A DNA stretch of 64,000 nt from Dipteris shenzhenensis (lineage: Eukaryota > Polypodiophyta > Polypodiopsida > Gleicheniales), in NCBI GenBank assembly GCA_047967505.1, contig CM106539.1. One strand, 5' to 3'. The notes beneath the pieces were generated by a model, which did no database searches, was not told the DNA's origin, and saw only the letters and a program-made list of their open reading frames with translations. Shown piece after piece: positions 11,433 through 23,655 of this stretch. Numbering within the stretch: the first letter of the stretch is position 1; the number at the start of each line of letters is the position of its first letter. The position numbers and the translations under genes are program-made.

Positions 11433-12847
11433 GATGCAAATAAAGCAAAATCCCAAATGCTAGTGCCTCAAGAGAGAATCACACCAAATACCAGGTGCAC
11501 CCAAATGTGTATGCCACAATAGAGTGAAATATCACCAAAACTCAAAGCTCAAAGCATCTGACTCATGTGCATATACTATGCATCCATATGAGCAAATCTG
11601 GCCCAAAAGGAAATGCCAATAAGTGCCAAATGACTCAAGCATAAACACCATCCACTGGCATATGCATCAATAATATCTCATCCAAGAGAGCATAGCACTA
11701 TCAGTGCATCACTTGCAATGTGTCAAAGCTGTCCCTCAGCATAAAATAGCATCCATGTGCAAAGCGTCCATAAAAAATAGCATCCCACAAGGCAATTTGG
11801 GCCTATCAGCGCATCCAATAAGGACCGCAATGCATCCAAATGGCCTATAAATCATCCATTGCAACCCAATGCATACCACGAATGAGCGCACACTGCTCAA
11901 ACTGCAACCAGAGTGATCTGCATAAGGTATGCTCAAGAAATCATAGTCCCACGGTAATGAGCGCTACTGAAAATAGAACCTGAGATGCTTCAAAACATGG
12001 GCGCCATTGCATAATCGGACTCAGCAAGAAAATCTGCAAATATCTCTCTTCTGCCAGAACTCCAAAATCCCAACCGATGAGTGAGAAATGGGAGTCAACA
12101 CTTATCCACTGCCATGTGGCATAAATCTAAGGTTTCAAAACCTTAGTATGAAAAATGCATAACAGAGAGACGAAATCGAATACACAGAGATTTATAACTC
12201 TGAAAATCCTTCACCGAATCGCGCAAGAACTGATAGGTAGGGGTTTTTGGGCGTCCGGAACGCAATGGGACAGACGGTTTTGGAAACCATGGTCTCAATC
12301 ACTGGGTCCAACACACGGACTGAAAAACGTTTTTTGAAACAGAGCTATCTGTAAACTCCACCGGAGTGCGAATGATGAGCAACATAGAAGTTTTAGGACC
12401 TCCTGAGTCCACCACCGGAACTGACAGATCTGCAAATGGTTGCTCCAAACTTGAGTTCCAACACCCGGGCAAAAAACGCAGGAACTGACACAGTGACTCA
12501 GAAATCCAATGAAATGATCCCAGATTCAAGAATGAAGGTGTTTCCAGGCTCCTGAAGTAATTTGGACACCAAAAGCAAGCAATAGTTGCCTCTACAAGTC
12601 AATACGGAGTCTCTGTCATCGAACGGAACAGGGAAAAGCTCAAAAAACGACTTTTTCTTTAAAAGCTCTTAACAGGCTCTCAAAACCACTTCGCAAAGCC
12701 AAAGTGACTTTTCCAAAGGTTTCTCCAAGGTCTCTGCACACTCGGATGCAAGTAAAGTCACCCACAAAGCTTCCCACAGAGCTTCTCCTTCCTCCCACAG
12801 AGCTGCTAAGCTTCAAGCATTCATGCACGCTCAGCTAGATCACCCGG
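11433..12847 (-). other. Long untranslated leader of copia A1
   Basis: About 1.4 kb between the primer site and Gag with no coding signal on the minus strand. The same leader, recognisably similar throughout, is present in copy A2 at 39997-41899 (for example the stretch around 12500 matches that around 40310), so it is a conserved part of the family. Confidence 0.75.
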
Positions 12848-12859
12848 GCTCTGATACCA
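12848..12859 (-). other. Primer binding site of copia A1
   Basis: Minus-strand TGGTATCAGAGC, complementary to the 3' end region of plant initiator tRNA-Met, two bases (AC) inside the 5' LTR. It primes minus-strand DNA synthesis. Copia B has the identical site and spacing. Confidence 0.95.
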
Positions 12860-12861
12860 GT

Positions 12862-13033
12862 TGAGAGTGCTCTCAACGGAAGCAAGAACGGAAGAAGGAG
12901 AGAGAGAGAGACAGAGAGCCACACAAGTTTGGTGGGTGCAGAACCACCCTAATCTTCTTTTTCATTCATTTATATATGTGTTTGAGTATTGTACATAACC
13001 GGGGTTAAGGCACAGTGACCTTTAACCCCCACA
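12862..13033 (-). repeat. 5' LTR of copia A1
   Basis: 172 bp, identical to 7157-7328 except for one base (12870). It is followed by the AGGTG target duplication at 13034-13038. Confidence 0.97.
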
Positions 13034-13038
13034 AGGTG

Positions 13039-14744
13039 ATGTAAAAGGATTGTGTAGTGATGGAGTAAAAGGATTATCCCTTGCATGGAGCTTGCATGAT
13101 GCTCCTATGCATACACATCCTAACCTGAGTTCTAGCGATTTCAAAGGTAAGGCGGTGACATGATGTATCTTGTAAGATGCTAGTACATAGTGTGTTAAAC
13201 AATGAGTTTAATGTTATATGCAACATCGCGACTTTGCAAATGAGACATGTTACAGTGTACTCTATCAATGAATTCTTCTTTTTCATTTACAACATGCTAG
13301 AGAACTCTACAATTTTGCATATTGACCACGAAATTGTTAGAGCAATGCATTCAAGCATCCATGTTTAGAAAGGAGTTGTTCATTCTCACTCACTACTCGC
13401 TGGTGTTTAAACATGGCATCCCAAACTAGGAGGCAAGGGAAAGTGAGATCTTCACTTGGCCCCTATTCACACTCAGCCCCCTTTGCACCTTCATCCTCTG
13501 CAATGCCCATGAAGAGATCATTGCGCATAAATTCTAATGAGAATACATGATCATTGATATATCAATCATTCAAAAAAATGCAAGAAATTGACATACACTT
13601 GTACATATATCTAATAAACTCGAGCTTCCCACATTTGTACTTGGTGATGCTATAACCAAGAACATTGGTTGCTATCCTTGGTGGTGGTGCTATCATTGCT
13701 TATGTGTCTACTATGGCAAGATGCAAAGTCAACTAGAATGTTGAGCAAAAACTTTGCATACAACATCTTTTCAAAGCATAAAGGCATGCAACTGCTATGA
13801 GGCTTCTTTGGATGCACCATCTCTAAAAGATACTATGCATTGTCCTTCATAGCTCTATTTTTGTAGAGTCTGATGGGCCAATGTCTATGTGCAACATTGT
13901 TGCTCTCCCAAGTTGGACTATGTCTTTTTTGGAGACAATGGTTTTCACATGCTCCCACTTTCACTCTTGTGGTGGATCATAGTAAGGACTACCAAATGGC
14001 AATTGCACGTGCCTCCTTGTTGGTTGCAAGGTAGCATTAGCCACATCTATTATATCTTGCCACAAGTATGTTGATCTTGTGCCTTGTATATAGCTTGTAT
14101 TGATTGTTGCAAGGTAGATGCCATGGTGACAAAGATTGAGTGATTTCTAATAACAATGTTGGAATAAATGAGTGGCCCTAGTGTCAAAACATTTAACTTT
14201 GAGATACATATTCAAATTGCACAATGTGAAAAATTATCTAACTATTTCATAGAGAAAGGACAGCTTGAATTTTAAATTGTGGATCGAGCATGTTTGTGCA
14301 AATTGTACAATAAGAAGATCTTGAATTTTCAATTGTGGATTGAGCATGTTTGTGAAAATTGAACAACAAGGGATGATGACGGTAAAATAAAATAGTCAAA
14401 CTCTTACAATCATATCCACAACCTCAATCCAACTATACTACCAAGAATTGATGATACTGTTTATAGCAACTTAAAATATCCAAATGCACAATGCAAAGAT
14501 ATTACAAAATTAGTGCTCAAAATTGTGAGTCTATCTTCACAAGCATGCCTTCATTTACTCAATGGGTTGCATTGCCTTGTCCTCATTTACTTTGTGAGAA
14601 TCCTATTTTGTTAGAATCTCTCGCATAATATCTCTCTCCTTTGGTTCAATCTTGCATGGAAAATCTTAACAATCTTGAATGCAATCCCTCCCTCAATAAG
14701 TTGTCACTGAAAGCTCCTACATCTATGAGAAAGATGGAATTTCT
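13039..14744. other. Unassigned stretch with a short tandem duplication
   Basis: No recognised coding sequence on either strand. A 56-bp unit beginning CTTGAATTTT is repeated twice at 14264-14375 (units start at 14264 and 14320). The sequence just right of 13038 is the continuation of the locus broken by A1. Confidence 0.4.
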
Positions 14745-16360
14745 TTAAATAGCCAATTGCGTGCTTGTGGGGATGCTATGGTTGGAGAGGTGGATTAGGG
14801 CCTTGGAGCTGAGGTGATGGATGGCATCATGTCCTCCTCTTAGGTGGGGATGCCCACGTCGAAGTTGTCCAAGGAGTGATTGGAGATCCGTCCCCTGCTT
14901 TGATCTTTCTAGGCTATTAGTTATTACTGCTAAAGTGGCGTTAAGTGTAGAGAATAAATTCTTGTACCTAATGTTCATGAAATTCTTGGTGGGTGATAGT
15001 AGTGGCAGAGTAACTTGCGATGGTACCCATTCGCCACCATGGTTGGGTCCCTATTCTTTCCAGGGTCGGACTTTCTTCTGAGCGTCGAGGTCTAGAGTGT
15101 TAGAGGTGGCTGGGGCTTTAGATTCTCCTTCACTTATAACTTCCTTGCCCTTGGCCGGTGCTGGTTTGTAGGGGGTGCAGGACAAGGTTCACAAAGCGAA
15201 ATTACCGTAGTCCTTCCCCCATTTGTGAGGGATGCTATCCTTGCCCTCTAGCCAATTTGGTAGTTCACGACGTAACACCAGGTCCTTCCCAATATCATTT
15301 TCTTGTCAGTCACTTCTGTGGGCTATCTGACATGACCCTTGTGGAGTGATCTCTACCATGTGGTAGGGATCCATGCCCTAGTACTTGAGCTTACATTTGG
15401 TGTTGCGAATGCTATAGAGGAGCGAAAGATTGCCCTCCTCGAGGTCCTTGTTCTTGAGGTTGTGGTTGAACCATTTCTTGCGCCATGCCTTCTCCACTCA
15501 GAGGCAATAGGTTGCATACAATCTTGTCTCATTGAGCTTTTTGAGATCAATCAAGCACTCTACCAAGGCATTCTCAGTGAGTCTCTCCTTGACTGTAATG
15601 TGGAGGCTAGGTACTACATACTCCATTGACATAACTGCCTCCACCCCAAAGGCCAGGCTAAAGGGGGTGCAATTCATGGCTACTTTATAAGATGTTCGGT
15701 AGGCCCACAAGGCTGCAATGAGCTTATGTTCCTAGTTAGTACAACTAGCCTTGTGCAAGTTATAATCTTGTAGCAAGTTATATTCGAGCTCTTAGCCAGG
15801 CCATTTGCCATGGGATAATATGGGGTCGACTTCCTATGTATAATTAGGAATTCACTGGTCAAGATTGTCCTAGTTTCATTGAGGAAATGAGCTTCCCAGT
15901 CATTGACCAGCTCTTATGGACACTTAAACCGTGTGATGTCTTGCTCATATAAGAACTTAATGATGGATCTCACATCGTCTTTTCTGATGGCTCTCCATTC
16001 TACCCACTTGGTGAACTAATTTGTAGCCAAGATAGTGTATCTGGCCCTTGTTTCCTTAGCTATTGGGCTTATTGGTCCAATAAAATCTATGCCCCATTTC
16101 TCAAAGGGCTGACCAGTCTCAATATTACTATTAAGGGCATCATGTCCACTTTATGTAGGATTTGCACATGCTGGCAGGGGTCACATTGCTTGTAATAAAT
16201 TCAGCTGCATCTCTTAAGAGAGTCAGCCACCAAAGGCTAGCCTATAGCACCATACGTGCCGTAACATAAGTGGCAAAATGCCCTCCTACAAACCTAGAGT
16301 GGGCTTCTTTGAGCACATCAATGTATTCATGCTTGCACATGCATCTACGCATGATGCCAT
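14745..16360 (-). pseudogene. Gypsy-3 integrase with long C-terminal extension
   Basis: Minus strand. Zinc-binding half: ASLWWLTLLRDAAEF then, one frame over, YYKQCDPCQHVQIL. Core remnant: SEFLIIHRKSTPYYPMANG (the family has STPYYPQANGQAE) then MWAYRTSYKVAMNCTPFSLA. Integrase C-terminus: KDLEEGNLSLLYS and GMDPYHMVEITPQGSCQIAH. The same frame then runs about 200 more codons past the usual end, with only three stops, to a final stop at 14745 (KYKNLFSTLN-like segment, then LLGQLRRGHPHLRGGHDAIH). Several frameshifts and stops make it inactive. The extension is unusual for gypsy integrases and is described separately. Confidence 0.8.
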
Positions 16361-16390
16361 CCTTGCCCATGTGGTACAGATGGCTTGCTA

Positions 16391-16889
16391 TTAATTGATA
16401 TGGCGTTGTGTCCTTGATGAGTTTGCGGGCTCTGTCTTTCTAAAGGGCTTTGTCCAGAGCAATCGGTTGGCTAGGTAGTGGCCGATTTTGGCGGCCCACT
16501 CCAAGATGATGTCGATGAGGAATAGGGAAGCATCAAGAAGATCATCTTTGACCCCCATCAAAGCTTTTCCATTTGGGATCCTCAAGAGGTGGTGGGCTAG
16601 GACATGGGTCTTCCCTTTATGCACTATGACTGTGAAGTCAAACTCCAAAAGGATTAGCATCCACCTGGTGATGCTTCCCATCATGCATGGCTTGTTAACC
16701 AAATACAATAGTGCTTGATGGTCCATAAAAAAGATGAACTTGTTGGCTGACATGTAACGCATGAACTTTTTGAATGCATAGATCTGTCTCTATTGTTAAG
16801 TAGTTGACCTCGGCATCATTCAATTGCCGGCAACTAGCAAAGTACACAGGGTAGTCTAGGTTATACTCCCCTGGTTGGGCTACATGCAC
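16391..16889 (-). pseudogene. Gypsy-3 RNase H
   Basis: Two frames cover a Ty3/gypsy RNase H. The first (16889-16695) has YNLDYPVYFASCRQLNDAE and NYLTIETDLC. The second has FIFFMDHQALLYLVNKP (catalytic Asp in MDHQAL) and ITRWMLILLEFDFTVIVHKG, ending with HVLAHHLLRI (the family has HVVADALSRL, so the last Asp is now His). It belongs to the same decayed element as the flanking integrase and RT. Confidence 0.82.
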
Positions 16890-17017
16890 CTGATATCAAA
16901 ATTGGAGGTAGCTATGTGAACGAGGAATATTAGATTCAATTTTGGGGCTCGTAAAGTCGGTGTAGTGGCCAAAGCTAGCTTGAGGGTTTTGAAGGATTTC
17001 TAACATTCCTCGGTCCA

Positions 17018-17985
17018 TCAAAGACTACTAATAGTTTGTATAATGGTTGGGCCATGTTTGCATAGAACAAAATGGACCTTCAATAGTAGCCCATGTGGCC
17101 TGTAAATCACCACACTCCCTTGGTGGGGTGGTAATTCTAGAATGAGATTCATCTTGTTGTAGTCCATGGAGATACCATTCAAGGACACACTATGTCCGAG
17201 AATCACATCATGTTTGACCAAAATTGGCACTTAAGGGGATTCATGGATATACGATACAACTGTCACTTTTCCAGGATCACAGTCTCAGGTATCTCAAGTG
17301 GTCATCCCATGTTGAGCTCACACATATGTGATCTAAGAAGACTTCTATGAAGTCCCTTAGGTACTCCTTGAAGACAGTGATCATCAACCGTTGGAAGGTG
17401 GCCGGCACATTAGTAAGCCCAAATATCATTACTCTAGCTACATAAACACCCCACTTGGTTGTTGCAAAGGCCATTTTGTTTTGATCTTGCGGAGCAATGG
17501 TGGACACTTGATTGTACCTAGAGAATCCATCTAGGAAGCTATAGGCTTCCTTTCTGGCTACCCTTTCCAAGACATGTTTTGTGAATGGCAAGGGGTAGTG
17601 GTCACACCTGGTGGTGGGATTAACTTTTTCTAGATCCATGCATACTCAAATCTTTCCATTCTCCTTTAGGACTATCACAATGGGTGACACCTAGTCTGTA
17701 TTCTCAATCTCATAGACGAATCCCGCATCTATGAGTTTTGGGATCTCATCTCTCACTATGAGCACATATCTGGCATTCATAGGGTAGGGATGTTGATGCA
17801 CCAGCTTGGCATTGTCAAGCATGGGTATCGTGTGCTGCACGACACTAGTGGGTACACCCCTCATATTTGTGTATTTTTAGGCACACAGTCTTTGTACTCT
17901 CAAAGGAGGGATATTAAAGTGTTCTCGTCAGTGGAGGTGAGATCATTTGTGATGAATACCGGTTGGGGTTCCTGACCTTTCGATG
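17018..17985 (-). pseudogene. Gypsy-3 reverse transcriptase
   Basis: The minus-strand frame reads AGFVYEIENTD-stop-VSPIVIVLKENGK at about 17730-17660 (the stop is TAG where Trp is expected). It continues with KI-stop-VCMDLEKVNPTTRCDHYPLP, then AYSFLDGFSRYNQV and MIFGLTNVPATFQRLM. The catalytic block is EVFLDHICVSS: the second Asp of the YVDD-equivalent motif is His. The RT thumb and connection continue at 17230-17018. No protease could be identified with confidence upstream. Confidence 0.85.
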
Positions 17986-17991
17986 CCAGGT

Positions 17992-18291
17992 TTACCTCCT
18001 TAACTCAAGTTGGGCCATCATATCCTTGGAAGCACCCATCTTCCTGAGATCTCTTAGCTTGTTGGTAAAAGATCTTGCAATCGTCGATCGTGTAGGCCTT
18101 ATAGTGGGCTGGTACTTGTTGTAGGTCCTCCTTCTCTTCACCTTCCTCTTCCACCCCTCCTTGGGGGGGCTCTTGGCCCTAGTGGGAGCCTTTGGGCTTT
18201 TGGATGTTGGGAGTTTTGGACTTGAAGGGGGATCTTTCATGGCACTTATGAAGTTGACTGGGGAGGAACCGTGCTTGCCCTTGCTCCCCAA
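17992..18291 (-). pseudogene. Gypsy-3 basic Pro/Lys/Ser-rich region
   Basis: A 99-codon minus-strand frame, very rich in Lys, Arg, Pro and Ser (SSPKLPTSKSPKAPTRAKSP), immediately upstream of the RT. It could be the Gag-Pol linker or the end of Gag; no zinc knuckle is present. Its position and direction tie it to gypsy-3. Confidence 0.5.
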
Positions 18292-21224
18292 TTAGAGGAG
18301 AACTCATGGTGGGTGGTGGTGGCATCAACATATGCTACTCAGTAGAGGTCGACTGAGCATTGTAGGGCCAAATTTTAAATCTATCTACAAGGTGTGCGAG
18401 ATGGAGCTATAGAGATATCATTTCTTGAAGAGGGAAAAGCAATTAACAAATGTATCAAGGATGCTAGTGGGTTCATCAAGGAAGAGCAAGCGAGGTCTTG
18501 CAACAATTTCATGCTCACACACCTTTTCTCTCCCTTGCATTCATAGATCTATGTGTTGATTTCTCCCCACAAACCGCTCTCTCTCCTTTTTCACCTACAT
18601 CAACATGTTGTTTGAAAGTTGCAATTAGGCAAAACAATAGACCGCTTGTCGCACCATAAGTGTCTTAGAAGCATTTTATGCCATCAATAGTGGTTTTCAC
18701 TTTGGTTAAATCTATTTTGAAATGATCGTGAATCTATGCAGTTGAACAAAAATTTTCAATTCAAGATTAAGAATATATGTGTTTGGAGGAAACATAAAAT
18801 TCATTGTTTTAAAGAAAAGAAATTTCAAACTAAAAACCTATGTATCTTTCAACTTTAATCCTCTAACATGAGAAGATCCACCTCAAATGTTCTTAAGCTT
18901 ACATTTTTAAAAAGCCTTTTAACTCACCCACCCTTGTTGGCCTTGGACCTATGCTATAAGAGGGAATAGATGTGTCATATGATGCCAACCATATTTCATC
19001 ATTAGATTGGTTATGCAAGTGTGCAAAGGTGTATACAAATGTGTTTATGCAAGCACATACCTAATCTCTATATGAGTTTGATGGTGGTAATACTATAAAA
19101 ATTTTTCTTTCCAAGCATCCTCCAATAGTAACTACAAAGTTGTATGTGCATGTGGTTGCAAAGGTAATTACCATAAGGCTATAAAGATTAGTTTTCTTAG
19201 AAAATATTCATGTAGTATGTAGCGCTTCATTTGTGTCCTTTGATGCTTAATATATCCTAGGTGTATGTAAAGGTGATTTTGTGAGCATATACTCAATATT
19301 TGTAAATCCAATTAGGATGAGACTCCATAGAGCTCTTTTTACTAATCAAGATCTATTTACTTGTTGCAAATTAATTAGGTGTGCATGGGGAAGGGGGGAG
19401 GAAGGGGGAGAGGGTGAAGATAATGGGACAGATAGGATGTCAAGAAGCAAGAAAGGGGAACTTGGCTATAGGGGAAGGAAGAAAAGTAAGAAGTAGTCGA
19501 ATGTTTGCCACCTAGGTTTAAAAAAAAAGGAAGCCCTCTTTCTAAGTATAGACTAACAATCTAACTACTAGGTGAGTAACAAGGTGAGAGTGAGGAAGAG
19601 GAGAGATTTGAGGATGATAGACAGACTAACTCCCCTCATCGCAAGAAATCATGTACACTTGCTTGCTTCTTAAGAATGCCATTTCCTCTTAATAAAAATT
19701 ACTTTAAACTTCACTCAAATTTCTATAAACTTACTCATTCTAGAATTTTCTTAAAATCCCTAAAATTGAATATTCTTTTAATTATCCAAAGATACGAGAA
19801 GTATAAGTGTTATGCAAACACTACGTCACCCCTCACATGTGCATTTACACAATATATTTTAGCCATAAAAAATCCCAATTTATCTAATATGAAGCTTGTA
19901 AATCATCATCCTATGAGTCGCATACTGCTTAGTGTACGTTAGGCTAAAGTTGCTACTCTAGAAGGGCTCTCTCTTGGCTTTCAATTGCACTATGTGATAT
20001 ACAGAGTTAGGAGTTTTGGGATCCTTGGCCTAATTAGTGAGGTTCTTGTTGTGCTCATCATGTGCTCCTGGGACCCAGTGCTTGGAGGCATTCAGCACAT
20101 TGACCTTCTCATGTCATTCCTATTTCAAGACACCTACCTTGCATTTCAACGTGTCCCTCTTTGTTGTTGCAACACCCAAAGTTACTTACTGCTACACTTG
20201 ACTTGTTTGTGTCTCTTTGCATGGTTGTAGAGAGCTGAAATAATTGCTTGAGCTACTTGTTTTTTGTAATGCCACCAAATTTTATATTGCTAACTTCATC
20301 TTTCAATTGAAAACATGCTCTAAACATCCATATTATCACATGGGCTACTCTCATCCTATTCTACTTTCAATTTATATAAAGATTCAACCTTCGTTTAATG
20401 AAGGTGGTGGTAATTCATAGCACATGTTTCAAATTGCCCTCACATGGCTATTGACTTACTGAGCTACATTCTCAGCTTCTTCCAATGGAATCAAAATTCA
20501 TAATACCTATTCCTTAAGTTTTATCTCACCATTCCAAGTGAGCTTCCTTGTACTCCACAATGTGCTGTAGTAACCAATTCTAGCCCCAAGAAAATGCATC
20601 ACATTAGCAAGAGTGCTTTGTTACCTTCAGCTTGTGTCTTATCCTACAGATATTTTTGGCCTTAAATTTTGGTTACATTCCAATGTTCTTTACACAATAG
20701 TTATATATGGAAAGGGAGTTAGACTTCTCTAGTAGAGCTCTTCATGTGGTAGACTTTTGGGATGGCTCTTCTTTAAGTTGGAGTCAGTAAGGAAATTGAC
20801 ACTCACATTGGCTTACAAATTCTAAATTTGTTGAAAATAGTGCTTCAAAATATAAAAGAAATACATGGGAGTTATGACCCAAAATATTGGTTGAAAGATT
20901 AGAAGTAGGGGGGATTGTCCCCTCTAAGGCCATGTGTATTTGGGTAATCTATGATTTCAACTTGGAGAGAGATAGCATATAAGATCAAGCTATATACAAG
21001 TGGAGGGATATGTGTAAATTTCCTTCCATTATAAATAATATTGCCTTAATATAGGGTCTTGACACGTGCTTTCCCCATTGCAAGAAACAACTCTAGATTT
21101 TGAAACATAGCCTCTAGAAGTGTAATGATTGTAGGACTAGTTTAGAGGCACCTATCTTGCCATTTTGGCCTTGTCCTACTATCACAATTCATTGATCAAC
21201 ATGAGAAGTATCATACCCATTCTC
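18292..21224. other. Unassigned AT-rich stretch
   Basis: No recognised coding region. A purine-rich patch (AAGGGGGGAGGAAGGGGG) is at 19390-19416. Short frames exist on both strands (for example 19676-19942 and 19985-20230) but look random. No LTR for gypsy-3 could be placed. Confidence 0.35.
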
Positions 21225-21625
21225 GATGCAAAAACATATGCTCAAAGAACACCCATGCATATTTTTTACACTCATACACAAGCATGGCGGGAATTATGGA
21301 AATACACCCCTATGCATGCCTAAATATGCATAAGGATGTTGGTCTCCTTAAATCTTATTGAAAGTATCATACTCCCACGAAACATACATACGTGTGTACT
21401 CATGTATGATGCATGGTAAGATTGTGGAAATATGTATGCTCGTGAGACCATGCAAATGATAACCAATTCACATAAACCATTTCAAGCACAAGGTTTTTAC
21501 TCTCATTAAGTCTTGCATAAAGTATTATATGCATCATACATACACACATATGCTCGGTGCACACTAATACGTATTTTTAACACTCATGCACTATGCATGA
21601 CAAGAATTACAAAAACACACATTGA
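21225..21625. repeat. Degenerate tandem repeat, about 155 bp
   Basis: Three imperfect units start near 21232, 21385 and 21545. Each contains a variant of ACATA-TGCTC/GTGTACTC, then ACACTCAT-CA-GCATG-AAGAATT followed by GGAAATA or AAAAACA. The first and third are the most alike (ACATATGCTC ... ACACTCAT ... GCATG ... GAATTA). Confidence 0.5.
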
Positions 21626-21844
21626 TTGAAAGTTTGGAACCATACAAGACATCTTACAAATGAACTTTAGAAAATTCAAAATATTTATATTTGAGTTGAA
21701 TTTATTCAAACTCTTTAGTAGAGGTGCTCCAAGCTATAATCAAGAAGGATCTAAGTGGGTTTTTTGACATTGACTTAAATTTTTTTGGGATGATTTTACT
21801 AAAGATATTCATTCTACTTTTGCACTACCCTTGGATTTCATATC

Positions 21845-22036
21845 ATGAATTTTTTTTATAGCTTAGGGGGTTTTTCAACCCAATCAAATGGACATCTAGT
21901 GGTGGTTTGTGTTCAAGTTGCACCTAGAAAGCAAAATGTATTTTTGGATGCAATATTGGAGCATGAAATGGAAGATCTACCAATAAATGTGTTGGAAGCT
22001 ATAACTTCCAAGGAAACTTTTACAAGGGTTTTGTAA
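21845..22036 (+). other. Short open frame, no recognised function
   Basis: 63 codons from ATG 21845 (SLGGFSTQSNGHLVVVCVQV), then after one stop the same frame continues open to about 22200 with acidic text (DLGELNLHAKDVQDLVTAED). It reads like a decayed protein fragment and runs into the tandem repeat at 22174. I cannot name a family. Confidence 0.3.
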
Positions 22037-22173
22037 TGTGAATATAGTTTGAGTTCCTAAGAGGGTTTCAAAGACAATGATTTAGGAGAACTCAATTTAC
22101 ATGCTAAAGATGTACAAGACCTAGTCACTGCAGAAGATCAAGGGGATGAAAATCAATCTCATGAGGGCAACTT

Positions 22174-22437
22174 GGAACATTTCAAAGAGGGATCCATTGA
22201 TTAGCGAATGGAGGAGGACATTGATATAAATATATTTTTTTGTAAAAAACATTTGCATTTAATCTCATTGTTGCAACATTGGAACATTTCAAAGAGGGAT
22301 CGATTGATTAGTGAATGGAGGACAACATTGATATAAATATATTTGTTTATAAAAAACATTTTCATTTAATCTCATTGTTTCAAAGAGGGATCGATTGATT
22401 AGAGAATAGAGGACAACATTGATATAAATATATTTAA
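22174..22437 (+). repeat. Tandem repeat, 2.6 copies of about 107 bp
   Basis: GGAACATTTCAAAGAGGGAT begins copies at 22174 and 22281 (107 bp apart). A third, shorter copy begins at CAAAGAGGGAT 22381, 91 bp after the equivalent base, having lost about 16 bp. Copies share GATATAAATATATTT and AACATTT-CATTTAATCTCATTGTT. Confidence 0.9.
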
Positions 22438-23426
22438 TCTATTTTGCCAATGACATTTGTATCCCTCACACTAGCTTTACCATTAAAAGTTAATTGGCCA
22501 TGACTCCTCGATCAACTTTTTTGCATTTTGCACCAATTTTCTCCACTCAAAAGTGACTACCATATGCCCACATTGCATGGCGAAAATGGTACTATGTGTC
22601 CAATAATGGATTTTTCTTTAGCATACACACAAAGGTTATAAATGAATGTAAATAAAAGTAATATGATTATATTTATAAATCAAAATACTATGCAAATTCC
22701 TCCTCCCTCTGTGTCACAATCTCCTCACAATCTTCCCTCTTAGATTGACATATTCCAACGAATCAATGGTGCATTTAGAAGGCATTACTGATAACTCCCA
22801 TGGATAAGGCCTATCTCTATTAATCCTTTGCTAGACCTTCCCATCGTCCTCCATTTTAGCTCTTTCTCCTTCATATCATTTGATCCACTTCTCCGTTTCT
22901 TCACAATTATAAAGATAAAAGGTAACAACTTTGTGTTGCCAAGGAGACACTCATTTTTGTTTTCTTTTCCTTCCCTTGTCTTGAAACAAGTTCATCTCCT
23001 TGCATGAAATATTTTAGTGAATTGATGTGGAAAAGTCATGTACAAGAGATTAACATGATCCTAAACTTCGCAAAATGGAATTTGTACCTCATCAATGTTT
23101 CACTCAACCTTAGGTCCGTATAACACCTTTGCACCCAAGGAAGTCGTGTACTTGATAGCAATTGTTCGAGGAAGGAAGAACTATACCTACCAACCAACCA
23201 GACAATAATGAAAGTTAGAACTTTACTAGTTATTGAATGGGTGCCAAGTTTCCAATCATTTTTCCCTCGCTTGTTATTGCATTACGAATAATAATTATCA
23301 AACACATAAGAACCAAGGCTAGTAAATGTCATATACCAGGAACTAGTTAGAAAAAGGTATAAAAGAGAGGGTTAGAACCTATTAGGTGCAAACATAGAAG
23401 TCAATTTATTTGGAGATTCATTTCCT
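22438..23426. other. Unassigned AT-rich stretch
   Basis: Nothing recognised on either strand; only very short frames and no clear repeats. Confidence 0.3.
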
Positions 23427-23655
23427 AGCCTTCCATAAAGGAGGCATGATACAAGTACAAGAAAAAAGAAAAGCCTACCATATAGGAGGCATAGTAAAAT
23501 AAGGGTTAGAGAAATAGTTTCTTAGCCTACCATAAAGGAGGCATTAAAGATTAAGAGAAATAATGCAATTGCTAAGCCTTCCATATAGGAGGCACAATAA
23601 ATGTTAGAAACAATTTAGAGAAATTGCTACATTAGCCTTTCATTAGGGAGGCACA
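23427..23655 (+). repeat. Spaced array of five small palindromic motifs
   Basis: The motif GCCT-(A/T)-CCATA-(A/T)-AGGAGGCA occurs five times, starting near 23428, 23473, 23525, 23576 and 23635 (spacing 45, 52, 51, 59). GCCT and AGGC at the ends of each copy can pair, giving a small hairpin. Sequences between copies differ. The function is unknown. Confidence 0.75.

Larger units (their letters stand above)
7157..13033 (-). mobile_element. Full-length Ty1/copia element A1
   Basis: A 5877-bp element bounded by two 172-bp LTRs that both begin TG and end CA, flanked by a perfect 5-bp target duplication AGGTG (7152-7156 and 13034-13038). On the minus strand the order is 5' LTR, primer site for initiator tRNA-Met, roughly 1.4-kb leader, Gag, protease, integrase, RT/RNase H, polypurine tract, 3' LTR: the copia order (integrase before RT). 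The LTRs differ at one base only, so insertion was recent. The coding region has a 14-bp duplication, a small deletion and a TAG stop, and the integrase catalytic Glu is replaced by Lys. Confidence 0.97.

Noticed and set aside
23427-23655. CRISPR-like array
   Set aside because: Repeats are short and variable, spacers uneven, no cas genes, and the context is a plant nuclear genome.
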